From assembly GCA_020631035.1 (NCBI GenBank), contig JAHDIA010000003.1, positions 1 to 40,518 of the forward strand: DNA of 40,518 nucleotides, written 5' to 3'. Source of the stretch: Chitinophagales bacterium. GTDB taxonomy: Bacteria > Bacteroidota > Bacteroidia > Chitinophagales > UBA2359. A program made the position numbers and the translations under genes. This document shows, piece by piece, positions 35,108-40,518 of the stretch (position 1 is the stretch's first letter; each line of letters opens with the position of its first letter). The notes below the pieces were generated by a model. That model was not told where the DNA came from and did no database searches. It saw only the letters and a list, made by a program, of their open reading frames with translations.

Positions 35108-38100
35108 ATCCCCTAGAAAAGAAAACAGTAATGGCAAAAAAGAAACAAGCAATAAGATTAAACGATGCGTTGGTACTGAACCGCTACCTATTACAACAGT
35201 TTGGCTTTGATGATTTGGAAACATTGAGCAGCAGTCTCAAAGAATCCAATTTGGAGCAGTACAGCGAAAATAATGAAAGCTACTTTTTTAAAGAACTGGA
35301 AAAGGTTTTGCCCGACTATGCCCCTTTGTCTGGTCAGCTTCAAAGCTATGATGAAAACATCATCAGTCATACCCTTGCCATTTCAGCCAATAGAGACGAA
35401 ACGATAAAGTGGAAATACTTTCAATATTTGAGCTTGCTATTTACAGAAGTCTATTTAGACCAATATTTTAAAGACAAAAAAGCACTACTCAAAAACATAA
35501 ATACCTTCATTGCAGAGTTTAATGATCCACTCAATGACAAGGTGAAAAATGAGACAGGAGCAGTTGTTGAACCTTACACAGAAAGTGAACTCAATACCCT
35601 TGCTTTTTGGAATGCCACAGGATCAGGCAAGACCCTTTTAATGCACATCAACATCAAGCAATTTCAGCATTATGCAGAAAAGTACGAAGCCGATGAGATC
35701 AATAAAATATTACTGGTTACACCCAATGAAGGTTTGTCGAATCAGCATTTAGAGGAATTTACCTTGTCGGGCATTGAAGCAGAGATATTCAGCAAAAAAA
35801 GCAGCGATGCCTTTTCAGGAAAGAATGTTGAGATCATTGAGATAAGCAAACTAGCCGAAACAAGCGGAGAAAAAACAGTAGCCGTTGAAGCCTTTGAAAC
35901 CAATAATTTAGTATTGATTGACGAAGGACACAGAGGAGTAGCAGGGGAGCAATGGAAAAGTCGGAGAGATACATTGAGTCTCAACGGATTTGCCTTTGAG
36001 TATTCCGCCACATTTGGACAAGCGGTGAGTGCAGCCAATGGAAAAGTCAAAAAAAGCCTTATTCAAGAATATGCCAAAACCATACTCTTTGATTACTCAT
36101 ACAAATACTTTTACAATGATGGTTATGGCAAAGACTTCTCCATACTGAACATACCAGAAGCCAATGAAGGGGAGTTTTTACAAAAGTATATGACAGGGGC
36201 ATTGTTGAGCTTTTACCAACAAAAAATAGTATTTGCCGAAAACGAAAAACAAGCCCAGCTCTTCCAGATAGAAAACCCATTGTGGGTGTTTGTCGGTTCG
36301 AGTGTCAATGCTGTTCGTACCGAAAAAAAACAAGCCAAATCAGATGTCATTGCCATCATCAGCTTCTTTTCAACTTTCATCAAAGATGAAGCAACAAGCA
36401 TCAAACACATAAGACAAATATTGGAAGGCGAGGACGGCATCATCAATGAGTATGGACAATCTATATTCCGCTATTCCTTTGACTACATCAGGCAAAAAGG
36501 CATAACCGCTGATGTCATTTACAAAGACATTTTACAAAGCGTATTCAATACCAATGTATCAGGCGCAAATGTATATTTAGACAATCTCAAAGGCGTTGAC
36601 GGAGAATTGGGGCTTAGAGTGGGAGATGGTGAATATTTTGGTGTCATCAATGTAGGTGATGAAAAGAAGCTGCACAAGCTATGTATGGCAAATAATGTAG
36701 AAGGGGGAGACAAAGAATTTGCCGTTTCATTATTTGATGAAATAAACAAGCCACATTCAAGCGTAAACGTTTTGATTGGTTCAAAGAAATTCACAGAAGG
36801 TTGGAGTTCTTGGCGAGTAAGCACAATGGGCTTAATGAATGTCGGACGAGGGCAAGGTTCACAGATCATACAATTATTTGGTCGTGGTGTACGATTGAAA
36901 GGGTATCAAAAGAGCCTCAAACGAAGCCGAGACTTAGACCGCCACCAGCAGCCCAAGAGTAAAATACCCAACTATCTACCCACTTTGGAAACCCTTAATA
37001 TATTTGGTATTCGTGCCGACTATATGATGAATTTCAAAGAGTATTTGAAAGAAGAAGGCTTGCCCACCGACTCAATGGAAGAAGTGAGCATACCAGTAAT
37101 GCCTACCATCAAACTAGACAATATCAGACTAAAGAAGATAGGCACAAAAGAAGGTGTGTCATTTGAAGCCGACAACCGCATACACTTGGTGATGGAAAAG
37201 AACCTATGCAAAGAAAGCACGGCTGTATTAGACTGGTATCCCAAAGTTCAATCTGTGCGCTCCAATGATGTAGCAGAGCAAGTGATTACCTATAAAAATA
37301 CCCGCAACTATTTACCCACATTTGTTGCTTTATTCCTTGATTGGAATGCACTATACAAAGAACTGTCTAAATTCACATCAGAGCGCAATTGGGAGAGCCT
37401 ACACTTTGACAACAATGACTTAAAAAAGATCCTTCAAACAAAAGGCTGGTTTACCCTTTACATTCCAGACACCGATGCCAATGCCAATGTACCCCAAAAA
37501 GGCGTATGGCAACAGATCGCAACGGCACTACTCAAACAATACTGTGAACGCTTTTACAACTACAAAAAGAACGAGTATTTATCCAAACATTTAGAGCTAC
37601 AAATCCTCACCCCTGATGATGAGAATTTTGAGGAAGAATACAGAATCTTAATCAAGGAGTCAGAGCAGAAAATCATTGAGAATTTACACAAGCTCAAAGC
37701 CGATATAGAAGCAGGCAGATTCACAGAAGATTTTAAAATTGATGGCAACAATTTCAAAGCCATTCACTACCTCAATCATTTGTACAATCCATTGTTGTAC
37801 CTCAATGGTAAGCAGTACCAAGACTTTGTGAAGATCACACCAGTTGCCCTTAATGATGGGGAGAACCGATTTATCAGCGATCTCAAAAAGTTTCACGAAA
37901 AACGTCCAGACTATTTTGATGGAAAAGAGTTGTATTTATTACGCAACAAGAGCAGAAGCGGAATAGGCTTTTTTCAAGCAAGCAATTTTTACCCCGACTT
38001 TATTTTGTGGGTAGTTGAGGGCGACCATCAGCACATCGTATTTTTAGACCCAAAAGGCTTGTTGAACATCACGGGCATCAATCACCCAAAGCTGCGGTTT

Positions 38101-38304
38101 CACCAGACCATCAAAACCGACATTGAGCCACAACTCAAAGACCCCAATATCAACCTTCATTCCTTCATCATATCCGTTACGCCACACAGCCGTTTAAAGC
38201 ATTGGCAGGGAGGAGAGACCATTGCAGACTTCAATGCTTGTGGTGTGTATTTTCAGGAGGATCAGGCGAGTAGTTATGTTGTGGAGATTTTGGAGGGGTT
38301 GTAG
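35104..38304 (+). CDS. Type III restriction enzyme Res subunit (DEAD helicase plus PD-(D/E)XK-like C-terminus)
   Basis: FWNATGSGKTLLMHINI, LIDEGHRG, FEYSATFGQ, QIIQLFGRGVRLKG; C-terminal FYPDFILWVVEGDHQHIVFLDPKG; ATGA overlap with Mod. Confidence 0.92.
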   Translation: MNPLEKKTVMAKKKQAIRLNDALVLNRYLLQQFGFDDLETLSSSLKESNLEQYSENNESYFFKELEKVLPDYAPLSGQLQSYDENIISHTLAISANRDETIKWKYFQYLSLLFTEVYLDQYFKDKKALLKNINTFIAEFNDPLNDKVKNETGAVVEPYTESELNTLAFWNATGSGKTLLMHINIKQFQHYAEKYEADEINKILLVTPNEGLSNQHLEEFTLSGIEAEIFSKKSSDAFSGKNVEIIEISKLAETSGEKTVAVEAFETNNLVLIDEGHRGVAGEQWKSRRDTLSLNGFAFEYSATFGQAVSAANGKVKKSLIQEYAKTILFDYSYKYFYNDGYGKDFSILNIPEANEGEFLQKYMTGALLSFYQQKIVFAENEKQAQLFQIENPLWVFVGSSVNAVRTEKKQAKSDVIAIISFFSTFIKDEATSIKHIRQILEGEDGIINEYGQSIFRYSFDYIRQKGITADVIYKDILQSVFNTNVSGANVYLDNLKGVDGELGLRVGDGEYFGVINVGDEKKLHKLCMANNVEGGDKEFAVSLFDEINKPHSSVNVLIGSKKFTEGWSSWRVSTMGLMNVGRGQGSQIIQLFGRGVRLKGYQKSLKRSRDLDRHQQPKSKIPNYLPTLETLNIFGIRADYMMNFKEYLKEEGLPTDSMEEVSIPVMPTIKLDNIRLKKIGTKEGVSFEADNRIHLVMEKNLCKESTAVLDWYPKVQSVRSNDVAEQVITYKNTRNYLPTFVALFLDWNALYKELSKFTSERNWESLHFDNNDLKKILQTKGWFTLYIPDTDANANVPQKGVWQQIATALLKQYCERFYNYKKNEYLSKHLELQILTPDDENFEEEYRILIKESEQKIIENLHKLKADIEAGRFTEDFKIDGNNFKAIHYLNHLYNPLLYLNGKQYQDFVKITPVALNDGENRFISDLKKFHEKRPDYFDGKELYLLRNKSRSGIGFFQASNFYPDFILWVVEGDHQHIVFLDPKGLLNITGINHPKLRFHQTIKTDIEPQLKDPNINLHSFIISVTPHSRLKHWQGGETIADFNACGVYFQEDQASSYVVEILEGL

Positions 38305-38373
38305 GGAACTATTTAGATAGATTTAGAATTAAAGTGTGGTATAATATGTTTAATAAAATTAAAATATAGTTCG

Positions 38374-38592
38374 ATGAGTAAAGACGCACCTGGTATGAAA
38401 GGCGAGAGAGCCAGAACCAATGACGGAACATTAAGAGAAAAGAGAAGTGATACCCACGTTTCCACAATTGAAAAACAGTATGGAAGAGATTTTGGAGTTA
38501 GGGGAGATATGCACTTAGGCACATTGTTAGAGAAGCTCAATATGGATTCTCTCAATGACTTAATCCAAAGTAATAAAGGAAAGAAAAAGTAA
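38374..38592 (+). CDS. Small conserved-looking hypothetical protein after the RM operon
   Basis: 72 aa, MSKDAPGMKGERARTNDGTLREKRSDTHVSTIEKQYGRDFGVRGDMHLGTLLEKL; good composition. Confidence 0.6.
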   Translation: MSKDAPGMKGERARTNDGTLREKRSDTHVSTIEKQYGRDFGVRGDMHLGTLLEKLNMDSLNDLIQSNKGKKK

Positions 38593-38601
38593 AAGACTTA
38601 C

Positions 38602-39450
38602 TTATACTTCTTCCAAAAACTGCAAAACATTTCTACGCATAAGTGAAAGATGATTACTAAAAGAGTGGTCATCAAAATAAAGTTGTAGAGTGGCTGGGCG
38701 ATTCAACTTTTTTAATGCCTCAGCCATTTTTACACTCTGGGAATAGTGTACCTTTCTGTCATCAATTCCGTGAGCTAGAAGCAAGGGCGTATTTTTACAA
38801 ATGGCATCAGCCCAATAGATGGGAGAGCGTTTTTGTATGTTCTGCGTTGTCATTTCATACATATCACGATGAAACTCTTGCATTGTCGGTCGGGCAAGAT
38901 AAGACTGCGCTAGATCACTCACGCCAGCGATACTTACCGCTTTTTTTATCCAATTGACCTTACTCAAACAATGTAAGACCATAGAACCACCTCGACTATG
39001 ACCAATGATACTGATATTGGATTGATTGACCCATTGACACTCATTGAATACCTCTTTTAGATTTAAGACATCAAAAACGTCTTGACCGCAAAACTGATCT
39101 TTGCCAGTACTGCCTCCGTTTCCTCTGTATTGAGAAGCAGCTACTACATAGCCTTTTTGACAAAGCCACAGGCATTGCCTCAATACATTGGCGATAGTCA
39201 GCATACCGAAATTCTTTGCGCCTCCCCTACAATACAGCACAAGGGGAGCAGGCTGTATCATTTGTTTTGGTGCAAGCACAAAGCCATTGATAAGCTCTTT
39301 TTCTGATGGGTATTGAATGCTCAACAAATCAACAGTTTGGAGTGCATCACAAATGAATTGGTAAAGTTGGGGCTTGTTTTCTTGGACTTTCAAAGGCACG
39401 TCATTTGCCTGTACCACTCGACTTTTAACTACGGAAAGACAAGCCTTCAT
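38602..39450 (-). CDS. Alpha/beta hydrolase (prolyl-oligopeptidase S9-like)
   Basis: SQYRGNGGSTGKDQFCGQDVFDV...ISIIGHSRGGSMVLHCLS...LLAHGIDDRKVHYSQS...DDHSF. Confidence 0.9.
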   Translation of the reverse strand: MKACLSVVKSRVVQANDVPLKVQENKPQLYQFICDALQTVDLLSIQYPSEKELINGFVLAPKQMIQPAPLVLYCRGGAKNFGMLTIANVLRQCLWLCQKGYVVAASQYRGNGGSTGKDQFCGQDVFDVLNLKEVFNECQWVNQSNISIIGHSRGGSMVLHCLSKVNWIKKAVSIAGVSDLAQSYLARPTMQEFHRDMYEMTTQNIQKRSPIYWADAICKNTPLLLAHGIDDRKVHYSQSVKMAEALKKLNRPATLQLYFDDHSFSNHLSLMRRNVLQFLEEV

Positions 39451-39461
39451 ATTGGCATTAT

Positions 39462-39497
39462 AAAAAACAGACCAATGATGTAAACCATTGATCTGTC
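39462..39497 (-). terminator. Intrinsic terminator after the 39517-39954 gene
   Basis: ACAGACCAATG...CATTGATCTGT stem followed on the minus strand by TTTTTTA. Confidence 0.65.
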
Positions 39498-39516
39498 TAT
39501 AATCCTCATAGCAGGA

Positions 39517-39954
39517 TTATTTGTCACTGTTACAACTTGCATTGCAATTACTTTGACCACAGTTGTTACTACAAGCTCCATCACCTGTGCCATCATTACA
39601 ATCAGCCAAGACCAGAACATCTTGTTTAGAATGAACAGTTTTCTTGTTTAAGAGCAACTGCATCTTCTGCTTCTTGTGTGAATCCTCAGCCATTCCAGTT
39701 GGTATGTGGTGGATATAAGTACCATAGCGGTCATTGCAGAAAGTTGTGTACTTACGAGAGTCCAAAATAAAATGATGCCAAGCCTCATCTACCAGTTTTG
39801 TAGGGGAAGATGATTTTTTTGTCTCAACGCCTTTGTCAAGATAGGCAACAACATCATCAAATATTTGGGAAGCTCTACTTAGGTCACCAATGCCATATTG
39901 AGCATTAAAACGCTCTATGGTTTCCATTGGGACACGGACATTTGTGTTAATCAT
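39517..39954 (-). CDS. Small protein with WHHFILxxRxYxxFC...GxxIHHxP domain and Cys-rich C-terminal tail
   Basis: KLVDEAWHHFILDSRKYTTFCNDRYGTYIHHIPTG ... ADCNDGTGDGACSNNCGQSNCNASCNSDK. Confidence 0.75.
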   Translation of the reverse strand: MINTNVRVPMETIERFNAQYGIGDLSRASQIFDDVVAYLDKGVETKKSSSPTKLVDEAWHHFILDSRKYTTFCNDRYGTYIHHIPTGMAEDSHKKQKMQLLLNKKTVHSKQDVLVLADCNDGTGDGACSNNCGQSNCNASCNSDK

Positions 39955-40043
39955 AGTACTATGAATGTGTTTAATTAAAAAATATGATCACTTTAATCAT
40001 AGCAGTATGTCAAGGTAGGTCAAGTTATTTTTTCAAGTTTAAA

Positions 40044-40071
40044 GAGCCAGTCTTTGTAATAAGACCAGCTC
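40044..40071 (-). terminator. Terminator-like hairpin after radC
   Basis: GAGCCAGTCTT-tgtaat-AAGACCAGCTC (one mismatch, one G-U) just downstream of the radC stop; weak U-tract. Confidence 0.4.
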
Positions 40072-40078
40072 CAAGTTT

Positions 40079-40518
40079 TTAAATAAGTCCTTCATCTGCA
40101 AAAGAATAATAGCCAAAGGGGGTAACAATCAAGTGATCCAGTAAAGTAATATCTACAAATTTGCTTCCTTGTCTGAGTTTGTTGGTCAGTTTCTTGTCTG
40201 CCTCTGATGGGCGCAAATTGCTCGATGGGTGGTTATGCGCCAAAATGATACTAGAGGCGCATACTTTCAAAGCAGTACCCAAAATGATTTTGGCATCAGC
40301 TACTGTTCCAGCGACCCCACCTTGTGAGATGCGATGCAGTCCAAGTATTTGATTGGCTCTATTAAGATACAAAACCTTAAATTCCTCAAAGTATTCAACA
40401 GTTGATTTGTTCCAAGTTCTCCAGAAAACCTCATAAGAATCACTACTGGATCGAATGGTAAGCCTATCTTCTTTTTTGATGGTAGCTGAGTAGCTTACTT
40501 GGATTTCTGCGACTTTGA
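40079..40518 (-). CDS. radC: RadC/JAB-domain protein, C-terminal part (N-terminus beyond window edge)
   Basis: KVCASSIILAHNHPSSNLRPSEADKKLT carries the JAMM HxHP...S...D motif; frame stays open upstream to the window edge. Confidence 0.9.
   Translation of the reverse strand, partial: KVAEIQVSYSATIKKEDRLTIRSSSDSYEVFWRTWNKSTVEYFEEFKVLYLNRANQILGLHRISQGGVAGTVADAKIILGTALKVCASSIILAHNHPSSNLRPSEADKKLTNKLRQGSKFVDITLLDHLIVTPFGYYSFADEGLI

Noticed and set aside
39517-39954. Considered calling a RiPP biosynthetic cluster
   Set aside because: No modifying enzyme (YcaO, LanM, radical SAM) or peptidase-transporter seen nearby; only the tail composition is suggestive.

Overview
This 40.5 kb window reads as an AT-rich plasmid-like replicon from a Bacteroidota bacterium. 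Supporting signs are TAnnTTTG-type promoters, a CusA-TolC fusion, a RepB initiator with iterons, ParA, a MobC/relaxase pair and MazEF. The first and last 277 bp align without gaps and are ~94% identical (16 mismatches, 14 of them at third codon positions of radC). The ends are therefore a diverged overlap or duplicated radC, not an identical circular overlap. Modules in order: radC and ardA; a metal-efflux operon (DUF6660-like, CusA-TolC fusion, CusB, Fur-like, methyltransferase, MerT-like, VOC, P-type ATPase) with a serine recombinase; a DUF3800 gene inside inverted and direct repeats; a three-gene operon ending in a VirD4-like coupling protein with a large extra N-terminal region; mobilization genes with an oriT candidate; mazEF; parA plus a small RHH-like gene; ardC; repB between two iteron families; a type III restriction-modification system; a Cys-tailed protein and a hydrolase. 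The most striking unexplained structure is a degenerate but indel-free 9-bp tandem repeat (type ACAGYWWWW). It occurs in four separate arrays of about 25, 8, 7 and 6 units. Two of these abut the parA operon on either side, one lies next to the rep iterons and one lies upstream of ardA. I propose they are dispersed centromere/operator sites for the small RHH-like protein. All calls come from reading the sequence; no database searches were run.
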